Assembly: GCA_027078475.1 (NCBI GenBank)
Contig: JALWYH010000083.1
Coordinates: 1 to 50,545, forward strand
DNA from: Thermoproteota archaeon
GTDB taxonomy: Archaea; Korarchaeota; Korarchaeia; Korarchaeales; Korarchaeaceae
DNA length: 50,545 nucleotides
Reading direction: 5' to 3'
Numbering within the stretch: the stretch's first letter is position 1; each line of letters opens with the position of its first letter. Positions 17,228 to 25,484 of this stretch are shown piece after piece. A program made the position numbers and the translations under genes. The notes beneath the pieces were generated by a model. It was not told the origin of the DNA, did no database searches, and worked only from the letters and a program-made list of their open reading frames with translations.

Positions 17228-17611
17228 GTGGAGAGGTGGTTTGGCGTCAGCCTGTCCGAATACAGGCTAATAAAGTCGGGAAAGAAGAGACTGCGCCTGA
17301 CCACGCCCGAGGCCTTGGAGTTCGGGGTAAAGGATGTGGTGAGGGGCGTTTACCTGGCCAAGAAGGCCCCCTACGGATACATAATCAGTATCGAGGGATC
17401 CTACCTAATAGGCAGGTGTGCTGAGAGGCATGTGGTCGAGCTCGCGTTCGATCAATTCAGGATATGGATGAGGGGTGAGGATCTGGAGGTGGATCTGCCG
17501 GAGAGGGGGATATACCTGATCAGGCATGGACGGGCATTCGCTGGATCCGGTTACTACAACGGGAAGATCCTCCAGAACCTCATCCCCAAGAGCAGGACGG
17601 TCGAGCCCTGA
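17228..17611 (+). CDS. PUA-like RNA-binding partner of the m5C methyltransferase
   Basis: The open frame extends back to 17081, but that part only shadows the methyltransferase gene. The first plausible start after that gene is GTG 17228, giving 127 residues beginning ERWFGVSLSEY. The C-terminal part, GIYLIRHGRAFAGSGYY...LQNLIPKSRTV, resembles the PUA-like tail found fused to some Nop2/Sun enzymes, and VRGVYLAKKAPYGYI looks like a beta-rich RNA-binding core. Here the tail appears as a separate gene 15 nt downstream. The fold call is tentative. No Shine-Dalgarno is obvious, so the start is uncertain. Confidence 0.6.
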   Translation: MERWFGVSLSEYRLIKSGKKRLRLTTPEALEFGVKDVVRGVYLAKKAPYGYIISIEGSYLIGRCAERHVVELAFDQFRIWMRGEDLEVDLPERGIYLIRHGRAFAGSGYYNGKILQNLIPKSRTVEP

Positions 17612-17616
17612 GGCGA

Positions 17617-17627
17617 AAAGTTTATCC
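17617..17627 (+). promoter_or_regulatory. TATA box of IMP dehydrogenase gene
   Basis: AAAAGTTTATCC is centred near 17623, 26 nt before ATG 17649. This predicts that transcription starts at or next to the start codon and supports that ATG over the longer open frame upstream. Confidence 0.6.
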
Positions 17628-17648
17628 AACCATCCGTCCACTCAGGAT

Positions 17649-19088
17649 ATGCCTTGGGATAAGTTCGCCAACGCGGAGATGGCCTTTACCTTCGGAGACG
17701 TGATCCTCCTTCCCGGTAAGACTCGGGTAGAACCCTCGGAGGTCGACCTATCCACCAAGATGGGGGACATCGGGCTGCACGTCCCAATCCTATCCTCCCC
17801 CATGGACACGGTCACGGAGGCAGAGATGGCCATTGCTGTGGCCAGGATGGGTGGCCTGGGGGTGCTGCACAGGAACTGCACTTTAGAGGAGCAGGTGAAC
17901 ATGGCTAAGGCCGTGAAGAGGGCTGAATCTTTCATAATAAGGGACGTGGTGACCGTTTCACCCGATGACAGTGTGGAGAGGGCGAGGGGAATAATGAAGG
18001 AGATGAGAATCTCCGGCCTCCCCGTGGTGGCTGATGGCAGGCTTGTAGGCATAATAACGAGAAGGGATGTTTACTTCGCGGAGAATGGTAATCAGAGGGT
18101 TAAGGATGCTATGACAAGGGATGTGATTACCGTCAGCCCGGACATAACCCCTAAGGAGGCGAGGAAGATAATGTCGAGGTACAAGATCGAGAAGCTCCCC
18201 GTAGTGGACGATTCCGGTCATCTGGTGGGCCTGATAACAGCGAAGGACGTCTTCTACAGGGAATCGCACCCCTTTGCTACTAGGGACGAGGAGGGAAGGC
18301 TAAGAGTGGCCGCGGCCATCTCTCCCTTTGATCTCGAGAGGGCCAAGGCCCTCGAACCCTATGTCGATCTCCTAGTGACGGATGTCGCTCACTTCCACAA
18401 TGAGAATGTCATCGAGGCCACCAAGAGAATAATGAGGGAGGTAAGCACTCCCTTAGTGGTTGGCAACATAGGGACCCACGAGGCCGCCGAGGAGATACTG
18501 ACTAGGCTCGATGCTGTTGGTCTGAGAGTTGGGATAGCCAGCGGCAGCATATGCACCACCGGTGAGGTGACCGGGGTTGCGGCGCCTACGCTCTTCGCCG
18601 TTGCAAAAGTATCCGATGCCGTTTCCAAGTATGACGCGCAGACGGCGGTCATAGCCGATGGTGGGATCAGGGGACCAGCCGAGGCGGCGAAGGCCTTCGC
18701 CGCCGGGGCGGATGCCGTCATGCTAGGTTTCGCGCTTGCGGGGACAAAGGAATCCCCAGGGACCCCTATGATAGTGGGGGGAAAGATGTACAAGGTCTAC
18801 AGGGGGATGGGCTCGCCGTCAGCGAGGTCCAAGAGGTTTGCCTTGGATAGATACAGCAAGCCCTCAAAGGATATAGCCGAGGGAATAGAGGGCTTGGTGC
18901 CTTACAGGGGAGATGTGGCTACCGTGATAGATAAGTTCGTGGCCGGGCTCAAGGCCGCTTTCGGCTACGTGGGCGCTGCCACTATAGACGAGATGAAGGA
19001 GAGAGCCAGGATGGCGCTCCTGTCGCCGGTAGGTGCGAGGGAGATAGCTCCTCACGATGTAAAGCCGATGGAGAAATTCTCCATCTAA
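17649..19088 (+). CDS. guaB: IMP dehydrogenase
   Basis: A 479-residue enzyme that oxidises IMP to XMP with NAD, the committed step to GTP. Residues 1-90 begin the TIM barrel (FTFGDVILLPGKT; PILSSPMDTVTEAEMA). Two CBS domains are inserted at about 95-205 (VVTVSPDDSVERARGIM and VITVSPDITPKEARKIM). The catalytic loop GSICTTGEV carries Cys302. The phosphate-binding IADGGIRG and flap regions follow (YRGMGSPSA; VPYRGDV). Length and order match bacterial/archaeal GuaB. ATG 17649 fits the upstream TATA box. A T5 run follows the stop. Confidence 0.95.
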   Translation: MPWDKFANAEMAFTFGDVILLPGKTRVEPSEVDLSTKMGDIGLHVPILSSPMDTVTEAEMAIAVARMGGLGVLHRNCTLEEQVNMAKAVKRAESFIIRDVVTVSPDDSVERARGIMKEMRISGLPVVADGRLVGIITRRDVYFAENGNQRVKDAMTRDVITVSPDITPKEARKIMSRYKIEKLPVVDDSGHLVGLITAKDVFYRESHPFATRDEEGRLRVAAAISPFDLERAKALEPYVDLLVTDVAHFHNENVIEATKRIMREVSTPLVVGNIGTHEAAEEILTRLDAVGLRVGIASGSICTTGEVTGVAAPTLFAVAKVSDAVSKYDAQTAVIADGGIRGPAEAAKAFAAGADAVMLGFALAGTKESPGTPMIVGGKMYKVYRGMGSPSARSKRFALDRYSKPSKDIAEGIEGLVPYRGDVATVIDKFVAGLKAAFGYVGAATIDEMKERARMALLSPVGAREIAPHDVKPMEKFSI

Positions 19089-19097
19089 TAACCCCCC

Positions 19098-19104
19098 CAT
19101 TTTT
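19098..19104 (+). terminator. T-tract after guaB
   Basis: CCATTTTTG (T run at 19100-19104) lies 12 nt after the guaB stop, a probable archaeal terminator. A TATA box for the next gene (CTTTATAAAC, 19115-19124) follows. Confidence 0.4.
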
Positions 19105-19153
19105 GACAGGTAATCTTTATAAACGGGATTAAGCCGACTCCCGGCTGATAAGG

Positions 19154-19867
19154 ATGCAGGGCCTTCAGGACGTCGTGGTGGCGCTGGAACAGCTGTGGGA
19201 GCTGTTCAGGATCGCAGTACCCAAGCTGCTATCGGCCGCGGTCATACTGCTGGTTGGCTACGCAGTTGGAAGGATCGTAGGAATGGCGGTCGGCGGTCTG
19301 CTCCGGAGATTTCTTGGACTCGACAAGTGGGTCAGGAGGAAGGGATTCTTGGAAGAGCTCTACGGGCTGAGACCATCCGGGTTCTTGGCCGGGCTCATCA
19401 AGTGGTACATCTACCTCCTCTTCATAGGTATAGCCGCAGAAAACTTGGGATCAGGTGTCCTATCGGACTCAGCGCGGGCCCTCGTAGAGTACTCGCCCAA
19501 GCTGCTGGCTTCCCTCTTCCTCATGTTCTTGGGGCTCCTAGCCGGAGGGATGATAAGGAGATATGTCCTAGAATCTACCCTCGCGGGCAAAGAGTTCTTT
19601 GGCTCGCTGTTTAAGTTCGCCACCGTGGCGATCTTCTCTATAGCAGCCCTCTCGACGGCGGGGGTGGATGTCAGCCTCCTCGTGCAGACCGTTGTCATAG
19701 CGGTGGCAGCCGTAACCGTGTCCTTAGGGGTGGCTGTGGGGATAGCCTTGGGTCTCGTGCTGAAGGATGAGCTTAGACCCTACATAAGGTCGGTGCTCAG
19801 GGAGATCCTAGGCGGGGAAAGGGATGGCGAGAGTGGAGAGGTGGAAAGCGGCCTCTATCCCCCATAG
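19154..19867 (+). CDS. MscS-related transmembrane-helix protein lacking the MscS beta domain
   Basis: A 237-residue integral membrane protein with about four to five hydrophobic helices, including LLSAAVILLVGYAVGRIVGM and TVVIAVAAVTVSLGVAVGIA. The Gly/Ala-rich helix patterns resemble the conserved TM-helix repeats of small-conductance mechanosensitive channel relatives. The cytoplasmic beta domain of MscS is absent and the tail is short and acidic, so channel activity is not demonstrated. TATA CTTTATAAAC is 34 nt upstream. It overlaps the next gene by 44 nt, implying coupled translation. Confidence 0.6.
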   Translation: MQGLQDVVVALEQLWELFRIAVPKLLSAAVILLVGYAVGRIVGMAVGGLLRRFLGLDKWVRRKGFLEELYGLRPSGFLAGLIKWYIYLLFIGIAAENLGSGVLSDSARALVEYSPKLLASLFLMFLGLLAGGMIRRYVLESTLAGKEFFGSLFKFATVAIFSIAALSTAGVDVSLLVQTVVIAVAAVTVSLGVAVGIALGLVLKDELRPYIRSVLREILGGERDGESGEVESGLYPP

Positions 19868-21098
19868 GCTCCTGTCCTCCATCCTGTACCAGCTGGCTCC
19901 GCTTGCGGTGATAGAGTACGGAGGAGGGCCGGAATACCTGTCGCTCTCGTTCTTCCTCATTTACTTGGGATTGATGGTGGGGAACCTAGTCTGGACTAGG
20001 GTCCTAGCTCCCAAAGAGAGGCACGTTCCCGGGATTGCCCTTGGCCATCTAGCTCTCGCGATCCCAGGCGTGGTGGTGAGCTATCCCGGCGTCCAGGCCG
20101 CCCTGCTCTCGTCCTTTCTCATTGCTTTTCTCTCCCCCATTTCTTACTTTTCCGGTTTGTTTTATGCTTACGACATACTCAGGGATCCGTCCGAGGCCTC
20201 CTCATCCTATGAATCTGTGTCAGGATGGTCCTGGCTGACCGGTCTCTTCCTGGGAGCTCTGATTCTTGAGTGGGCTGGGATAGTGGAGCTCGCCCTAATT
20301 AGCGTCGTCATGGACGTCCTACTCGCTCCAATCGTCATTCTTGCCCTCAGAATACCAATCATCAGCATCTTGAGAAGGGCCTATGAGGAGGAGATCGGCC
20401 TGCTTCCGATAATAGAGGAGGGAATCGAGGCTGTGGGAAGGGCTGAGGAGGAAGCCTTGGAGTGGACGATTGCCCTTCTATCACGTGTTGCCAGGGGAAC
20501 TCTCTTCCAGAAACCCTCCTACTTGCTGCCCGGCCTACCGAGGCAGGGGGTCCCCTTCAGCCTGAAGGTGTTCCTGGCGTTCGTAGGCCTAGGCCTAGCC
20601 TATCCACAGCTAGTTGGGGTTCAGAAGGCTCTAGGCCTAGACAACTCGCAGATATATTTGCTCTCGGCTGTGAGCTCCATGGCCTCAAGCTTACTTTACA
20701 GAAGGGCTGGAAGGGGAAACGAAATCAAGAACTTGGATCTCTCTCTAATGATCAGATCCGCCATGCTCTTTAGCGTTCTCATTGTTCTGATGGGACTCCT
20801 TTCCCCCCTAGAGTATTTCCTGTTTTTCATGATTCTAGATGGAGCGACCTGGTCCTTTATAATGGTCTCGATATCGAGGAGAGGTCTCAGGATATCTCTG
20901 GAGTACTTGGGAAAGGTAAACTTCGTGAGGTCCCTAGGGTGGTCAATGGGTGCCCTTTTGGGAGGGTTCTTAGCGGGACTCGCTGGACTCAATGTACTAT
21001 ATATGATATCAGCTACTTTGGTCATGCTCGCCTCCATAATCAAGACAAAGAACTTGGAGCATAAGGTCAAGAAGAGCCTCCTCATCCCAAGATCCTAA
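19824..21098 (+). CDS. MFS-like multi-pass membrane transporter
   Basis: The 424-residue protein has about ten to twelve hydrophobic segments and a central charged loop (about 175-235, EEEIGLLPIIEEGIEAVGR). This gives the six-loop-six arrangement of major facilitator permeases. No substrate motif is recognised. It starts at ATG 19824 inside the end of the MscS-related gene and is probably its operon partner. The 3' third looks lower in GC, as expected for Leu/Ile/Phe-rich helices. It converges on the polyprenyl synthase gene with a 9-nt gap. Confidence 0.65.
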   Translation: MARVERWKAASIPHRLLSSILYQLAPLAVIEYGGGPEYLSLSFFLIYLGLMVGNLVWTRVLAPKERHVPGIALGHLALAIPGVVVSYPGVQAALLSSFLIAFLSPISYFSGLFYAYDILRDPSEASSSYESVSGWSWLTGLFLGALILEWAGIVELALISVVMDVLLAPIVILALRIPIISILRRAYEEEIGLLPIIEEGIEAVGRAEEEALEWTIALLSRVARGTLFQKPSYLLPGLPRQGVPFSLKVFLAFVGLGLAYPQLVGVQKALGLDNSQIYLLSAVSSMASSLLYRRAGRGNEIKNLDLSLMIRSAMLFSVLIVLMGLLSPLEYFLFFMILDGATWSFIMVSISRRGLRISLEYLGKVNFVRSLGWSMGALLGGFLAGLAGLNVLYMISATLVMLASIIKTKNLEHKVKKSLLIPRS

Positions 21099-21107
21099 TC
21101 CTAGTAG

Positions 21108-22166
21108 TCAGAACTCCCTCTCAACTAGGAAGTTGGCTAGAGCTCTCAACTTCTCCTTGTACTCGTTATCTGGTAGCAGTCCTTCGACGTTGGACCAAGA
21201 TTTCCTCACCATTTCCCTCGCGAAACCCTTGGCGTAGTCTATCGACCCGTACTTCCTGAGTATGGAGATGGCCTCGTCTATCAGCTCTCTCTCCCTAGTG
21301 TGCATGGACAGTATCTGCTTGAGCCTCCTCCTGTCTCTCTCGTCAGCGTTAGACAGGGCGTGAATCACCATGAGGGTCACCTTTCCCTCGGTTATGTCCT
21401 CCCCATAGGCCTTGCCGAGCTTCTCAGCTCCAGTCACGTTTATTATGTCGTCTTGGATCTGGAATGCTACCCCTATCGTCTCGGCGAACTTCCCGAGCTT
21501 CCTCTCTCCCTCCTCGTCCAGCCCAGCCGCTATGGCCGCGAACCTAGCGGCGAGTCTGGGGAGGACGCCGGTCTTGTTGGCGCACATCTGGAGGTAGTGA
21601 TCTATTGTTATGCTCTCAGGGTCCTTCAGTCCCTTGTGCCACCCTATGTCGGTTGCTTGGCCCAAGTGTATCCTTATCATGTCCTCCAAATAGGCATCCA
21701 CCAGCCTCCTGTAGGTCCGGTCGTCAACATTCATCTCCATCAGGATGCGGAGAGGCATGAAGTACATGGCCGAGGAGAGGTTAACTGCTATATCCAAGCC
21801 GTACTTCACGTGAATGGCCTTGTCGCCCCTCCTAACCTCTGCCCCGTCCTCTATATCATCCGCCACGAGGGAACCGTTGTGGAGGAGCTCCACCACTATG
21901 GCCAGCTCCCTGTACTTATCTAGGTCCACTCCCAGATTTCTCGCCATTATCAGGAAGAGCCAGGGCCTCCACCTCTTGCCCCCCCTGGAGAGCAGATCCC
22001 ACATGGGCTCGAATATCGTCTTTTGGATCACCTCTGGGTCATATGAGTAGGACGCCTCGCCGGCCAGCCACCGCAGATAGGCCGCATCGATCTCCCTAGG
22101 GAATCTCTCCTCGATCAGGGAGTCAACGATCTTCCTGTTCTCCTTGAGCTCCCTTTCTATGTCCAT
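21108..22166 (-). CDS. idsA: Polyprenyl diphosphate synthase (GGPP-synthase-like)
   Basis: A 352-residue trans-isoprenyl diphosphate synthase that joins IPP to allylic diphosphates and supplies chains for ether lipids or quinones. The first Asp-rich motif is DDIED at 103-107 (SLVADDIEDGAEVRRG), and the second is QDDIINVTG further on, followed by KLGKAYGEDITEGK. Position -5 from the first motif is Gly rather than the aromatic residue of typical archaeal GGPP synthases, and the HNGSL context resembles eukaryote-type synthases, so product length is open. TATA-like CATATTTATG is about 38 nt upstream of ATG 22166. Confidence 0.9.
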   Translation of the reverse strand: MDIERELKENRKIVDSLIEERFPREIDAAYLRWLAGEASYSYDPEVIQKTIFEPMWDLLSRGGKRWRPWLFLIMARNLGVDLDKYRELAIVVELLHNGSLVADDIEDGAEVRRGDKAIHVKYGLDIAVNLSSAMYFMPLRILMEMNVDDRTYRRLVDAYLEDMIRIHLGQATDIGWHKGLKDPESITIDHYLQMCANKTGVLPRLAARFAAIAAGLDEEGERKLGKFAETIGVAFQIQDDIINVTGAEKLGKAYGEDITEGKVTLMVIHALSNADERDRRRLKQILSMHTRERELIDEAISILRKYGSIDYAKGFAREMVRKSWSNVEGLLPDNEYKEKLRALANFLVEREF

Positions 22167-22241
22167 TTAGTACACCGCTCCCAGTAGCTCTCCCATGCAT
22201 AAATATGTGTCGGATATGGGGCTGGCCCGTCGAGGCGGGGG

Positions 22242-22257
22242 ATAAATAGGTTTTTAT
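22242..22257 (+). promoter_or_regulatory. TATA region of herA-nurA operon
   Basis: GATAAATAGGTTTTTAT precedes HerA. The TTTTTAT element centre (about 22254) is 29 nt before ATG 22283 but only 8 nt before the alternative TTG 22262, which argues for the ATG start. Confidence 0.5.
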
Positions 22258-22282
22258 CGCGTTGAGCCTGGATCATCCCCAA

Positions 22283-23695
22283 ATGAGGAAAGTGGGATTC
22301 GTCGTGGGCAGGACCTCCACCAAGTGGGTGACCGTGAGGCTTGAGGAAGAGGTCCTTATCAATGACTTGGTCATAGTGGGCGATGAACTGCTGGGGGTGG
22401 TGAGGGGAGTCTCCTACGCCAACCCCACGATGTCCCCTTACTCACCCTTCACGCCCACCAACGTGGAGGCCGTCAGGGCATACGAGTACCTCAACGGGAG
22501 TGTCGAGCTGTACGGATCCCTCGTGGGGGGGAGGTTCGATCCCCGGGTCCTGACAGCTTCCCCGACTGGCACTCCTGTTTACAAGGTGGAGAGAGGAGAT
22601 CTGGAGAACCTCAAGTTCATGGATAATCCTATATTAGTGGGAGAGCATCCATCATCGGGATGGCCGCTTCCCCTAGATCCCAAGGCAGTGGATTACCACA
22701 TAGCCGTTGTGGGATCCACCGGCTCGGGTAAATCTCACCTAGTGAGGCTGCTCGTGAGGGAACTCACAAGGATCGGCAGAAGAGTGGTGGTATTCGATCA
22801 CACAGGAGCCGACTATGCTCCCTTCTTCCGTGATGCCACTATCCCCGACACGGAGGTATTCCCGGACTTGCTGTCGCTGGCCGAGGTGATGGCCAACAAA
22901 GTCTTGGGGAAGGAGTACTTGGACGACGTGGAGGTCGCCCTGTACGCCTACCTGTACAGTGAGGGGGATGTGAGCAGGGCTAGGAAGTTCATGGAATCGC
23001 TCGGCTTTGGTAATGGTGAGTTTGACATGTCCTCCATACTCGAGCTAAGGAACAGGAGTCCCATGGACGTCAGCTGGGACGACGAGGCTTTCATAGCAAT
23101 ACTCAGGCTCGTGATGGGTTATCTCAAGAGGAGGGAGCATACGATAGCCAAGTCTCTGTTCAGGCTGGTCAAGTCGGGGATAAGCCTGAGTTCCTTCAAC
23201 GGCAGGAGGTATGACATAGAGGGGCTCGTGGATCACGTCCTCGGGAGCGACCTGACGGTGCTGGACATCAGCTCAGAGACCCTACCCATCAGATACGGGA
23301 TCATGAGGGGGGTCGTATCGGGCCTCATGAGCAGGGCGGAGAGTAGGGGTGAGAGGCTCGACGTAGCCATCGTTGTGGATGAGGCCCAGGTTTACGCGAG
23401 GGGCCAACCCCCCACCGAGGCACTATCGGATGTGGCCAGGAGGGGCAGGAAGTGGGGGGTGGGACTAATCCTGGTCAGCCAGAGGTGGGTCTCCGATCTC
23501 GACATGAACATAAGGGCCAACATCAACAGTGTGGTGTTCAGTTCCCTCCAGTCATCCAGCGACCTGGACGACATAGGGAAGGTGGTCAGCATAGGGAGCA
23601 TAGATGTGGGCATACTGGGAACGGGTGACTTCTACGTGACAGGCCTGCTGTCCCCCTTCAGGAGACCGATCCTCCTTCACACCTTCGGTGAGTGA
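22283..23695 (+). CDS. herA: HerA DNA translocase/helicase
   Basis: A 470-residue hexameric ATPase of the HerA-FtsK family that works with NurA in resecting DNA double-strand breaks. An N-terminal beta-barrel HAS domain (about 1-100) precedes Walker A GSTGSGKSHL (about 143-152). Walker B is in VAIVVDEAQVY (near 364), and the sensor segment GVGLILVSQRWVSDLD follows. I use ATG 22283 rather than the TTG at 22262 because of TATA position. NurA overlaps its 3' end. Mre11 and Rad50, often neighbours in other archaea, are not in the window. Confidence 0.9.
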   Translation: MRKVGFVVGRTSTKWVTVRLEEEVLINDLVIVGDELLGVVRGVSYANPTMSPYSPFTPTNVEAVRAYEYLNGSVELYGSLVGGRFDPRVLTASPTGTPVYKVERGDLENLKFMDNPILVGEHPSSGWPLPLDPKAVDYHIAVVGSTGSGKSHLVRLLVRELTRIGRRVVVFDHTGADYAPFFRDATIPDTEVFPDLLSLAEVMANKVLGKEYLDDVEVALYAYLYSEGDVSRARKFMESLGFGNGEFDMSSILELRNRSPMDVSWDDEAFIAILRLVMGYLKRREHTIAKSLFRLVKSGISLSSFNGRRYDIEGLVDHVLGSDLTVLDISSETLPIRYGIMRGVVSGLMSRAESRGERLDVAIVVDEAQVYARGQPPTEALSDVARRGRKWGVGLILVSQRWVSDLDMNIRANINSVVFSSLQSSSDLDDIGKVVSIGSIDVGILGTGDFYVTGLLSPFRRPILLHTFGE

Positions 23696-24878
23696 GATGG
23701 AGGATGGGGAGTGGAGTGAGGAGGTACTGGACCCAGACGTCTACACGATAGCCCTGGAAAGGGCCAGGAGGATTGTCGATAGCATGAAAGATGCGTGGAA
23801 CTACCTCTTACCCGTCTACGAGAGGATTGCATCGGATGTGAGGGGTGATGCCCGCAGGCTGGGTGAGCCATCCCGGGAGTTTCAGGTCGTCGCCGTGGAC
23901 TCCACATTCTCCCCAACTCTCTCCCTGAGGGGTTTGAGGACGGGATTCATCCTCCTGGCGGCTGTAACCTATCCAAGACCTTCCAGACCAACCTTCAGGC
24001 TCAAGCCCGTGAGGAGTGGTTTGGGGGGTGAGGATGAGGAGCCAAGCGATACCATCGTATCTGTCAGGGCTAAGAAGGAGGAGCTCCTGCTCATAAAGGA
24101 TATACTCGCGCGCAGGGATGACTACGACGTTGTGGTAAGGGATGGGGATCTCCCGCCGGCCGATGCTCTGCTCGGGCTGAGAAGGAGCACGGGGATTATC
24201 GAACTATCTCACGAGGTACTGGAGCTAGCGAGGAGGAGGGGAAAGGGCCTAGTGGGTCTGATAAAGAGAATAAGCACGTCCCTGATTGCTTACAGGTATT
24301 TGGGGGAGGAGCTCATTGAAATAGTGGATTCTAGGCCCTCTAACCTGCCAAGGAGCGTGGTGTGGGATCTCCTCTCCGATCCGGTGATCGCCTGGCTCAT
24401 GCTGGATCCCGGTGAGTTCCTCCACCTAGGGAGGTACGGTGAGGAGTTCAACGGGATGAGGTTCATCGTTTCCTACTTCTCTTCTATGGTCCGGCGGGGC
24501 GAGAGGTACATCGAGAGGATGAACAGGAGGCTGGAATCTCATCCGATGTTCAACGAGGTGGAAGTTTCCTTCTACAGGCCCTGGGCCAGGGGCGCGCCGG
24601 TGATAAAGCTTACCGGATTCGATGTTGACATGTGGGACTTCGCCTCGTTCTCGGCGAATAGCACTAGGGGTCCCTCTTATCCGGACTTCATAAACTTGGC
24701 TGACACCGCGTGTATAGAGCATGCTAGATCAGTGAGGCCAGAGATGGTCATGCTGGAGGCCCTGAGAGTAGCATCCGAGTCCGAGGGGCTAAATAAACTC
24801 ACCTTCCGAGGAAGGAGGGCAGATCTGGTAGCTCTTCAGAATGTCCAGAAGCTCCACCTCTTCTTCAGAAGGGAGTAG
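23688..24878 (+). CDS. nurA: NurA nuclease
   Basis: A 396-residue nuclease of the NurA family, the HerA partner that degrades 5' strands at DNA ends. The RNase H-like catalytic core is recognised by VVAVDSTFSP (Asp71) and VVRDGDLPPADALL (near 147-160). The C-terminal part has IKLTGFDVDMWDF and a final DLVALQNVQKLHLFF segment of family type. The start is GTG 23688, overlapping the herA stop by 8 nt, or ATG 23697 just after it; either gives translational coupling. Followed by 160 bp without a gene. Confidence 0.88.
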   Translation: MSEMEDGEWSEEVLDPDVYTIALERARRIVDSMKDAWNYLLPVYERIASDVRGDARRLGEPSREFQVVAVDSTFSPTLSLRGLRTGFILLAAVTYPRPSRPTFRLKPVRSGLGGEDEEPSDTIVSVRAKKEELLLIKDILARRDDYDVVVRDGDLPPADALLGLRRSTGIIELSHEVLELARRRGKGLVGLIKRISTSLIAYRYLGEELIEIVDSRPSNLPRSVVWDLLSDPVIAWLMLDPGEFLHLGRYGEEFNGMRFIVSYFSSMVRRGERYIERMNRRLESHPMFNEVEVSFYRPWARGAPVIKLTGFDVDMWDFASFSANSTRGPSYPDFINLADTACIEHARSVRPEMVMLEALRVASESEGLNKLTFRGRRADLVALQNVQKLHLFFRRE

Positions 24879-24928
24879 TGTTCTTGGACAGCTTGAGCCG
24901 AGGCTTGAGACCCACTTCAGGTGCTTTG

Positions 24929-24942
24929 GCGGTCCTGACCGC
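24929..24942. repeat. Hairpin GCGGTC-CT-GACCGC between nurA and RHH gene
   Basis: A perfect 6-bp inverted repeat with a 2-nt centre lies in the gap between the convergent nurA and RHH genes; outer TGC/GCA bases can extend it past a bulge. Direct repeats GCTTGAG (24891-24897 and 24903-24909) lie just before it. It may be a transcript-end structure, and no gene is seen in 24879-25039. Confidence 0.35.
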
Positions 24943-25039
24943 AGCATGACCGGAGATTCAGGGAGAACAGGAAAATTGATAGCAAGTAAAAACGGCGGGA
25001 ATCACTGGAAATAGTTGATATAGATGAATGGAGGAGGGA

Positions 25040-25240
25040 TCACCTTCTGAAATTGGACACGGCCTCGGATATGAACTCCTCGTAGACCTGCCTAACCCTC
25101 TCCGCATTCTTGGTCCTTATGAATCCCATGAGGGCAGCCTTTATGGCCTCCGATCGGCTCTTGAACATCCCCTCTGATACTAGGGCATCGATGGCATCGA
25201 TAAGCTCCTTATCGACCTGTAGAGAGACCTGCTGGCTCAT
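25040..25240 (-). CDS. Ribbon-helix-helix (CopG-type) regulator
   Basis: A 66-residue protein with the RHH pattern: strand SQQVSLQVDKELIDAID, then helix-turn-helix ALVSEGMFKSRSEAIKAALM. It is followed by a charged C-terminal helix (KNAERVRQVYEEFISEA). Such dimers bind operator DNA through the N-terminal ribbon, either as repressors or as antitoxins; no toxin gene is adjacent. A TATA-like TATATA lies at 25274-25279. Short inverted sequences (CGAC-GTAA-GTCG at 25304-25315 and AATCGATT at 25320-25327) upstream could be self-regulatory sites, but this is a guess. Confidence 0.8.
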   Translation of the reverse strand: MSQQVSLQVDKELIDAIDALVSEGMFKSRSEAIKAALMGFIRTKNAERVRQVYEEFISEAVSNFRR

Positions 25241-25484
25241 CGTCTCACCTTACCACTTCTGGATCCCTCTCCCTATATAAGCGATTATTGTAGAAATTCA
25301 AAACGACGTAAGTCGAATAAATCGATTGGTGGGATGGGGCGACGTGCCTTATCGTGTCTGGGTCCGCTCGCTTAAAAGGTTAGGGGATCCGAGGGCGCCT
25401 TGATCCCCCTCTCTAATGGGGGCACCGGAATAGTTTATTAGGAGCCGATGCCCTAATCTCGAAGGGGGAAAAGAGGGGTCTGAG
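25241..25484. other. Regulatory intergenic region with alternative hairpins
   Basis: The gap holds the RHH promoter on the left and the RAM-protein promoter on the right (TTTATTA at 25434-25440). Between them GGGGATC (25383-25389) can pair with GATCCCC (25402-25408), and the C run 25405-25409 can instead pair with GGGGG (25418-25422). These are two mutually exclusive stems. A second TATA-like CTTAAAAGG (25371-25379) lies before them. No protein gene is seen. Confidence 0.4.

Noticed and set aside
20589-20640. Two copies of the 10-bp palindrome CTAGGCCTAG, 42 bp apart
   Set aside because: Both lie in frame inside the MFS-like gene as CTA-GGC (Leu-Gly) codon runs; the symmetry follows from codons for a Gly/Leu-rich helix.
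22283-24878. HerA-NurA as an anti-phage defence island
   Set aside because: No other defence-type genes (SIR2, DUF4297, nuclease effectors, restriction enzymes) are nearby, and both proteins look like the standard archaeal repair pair.
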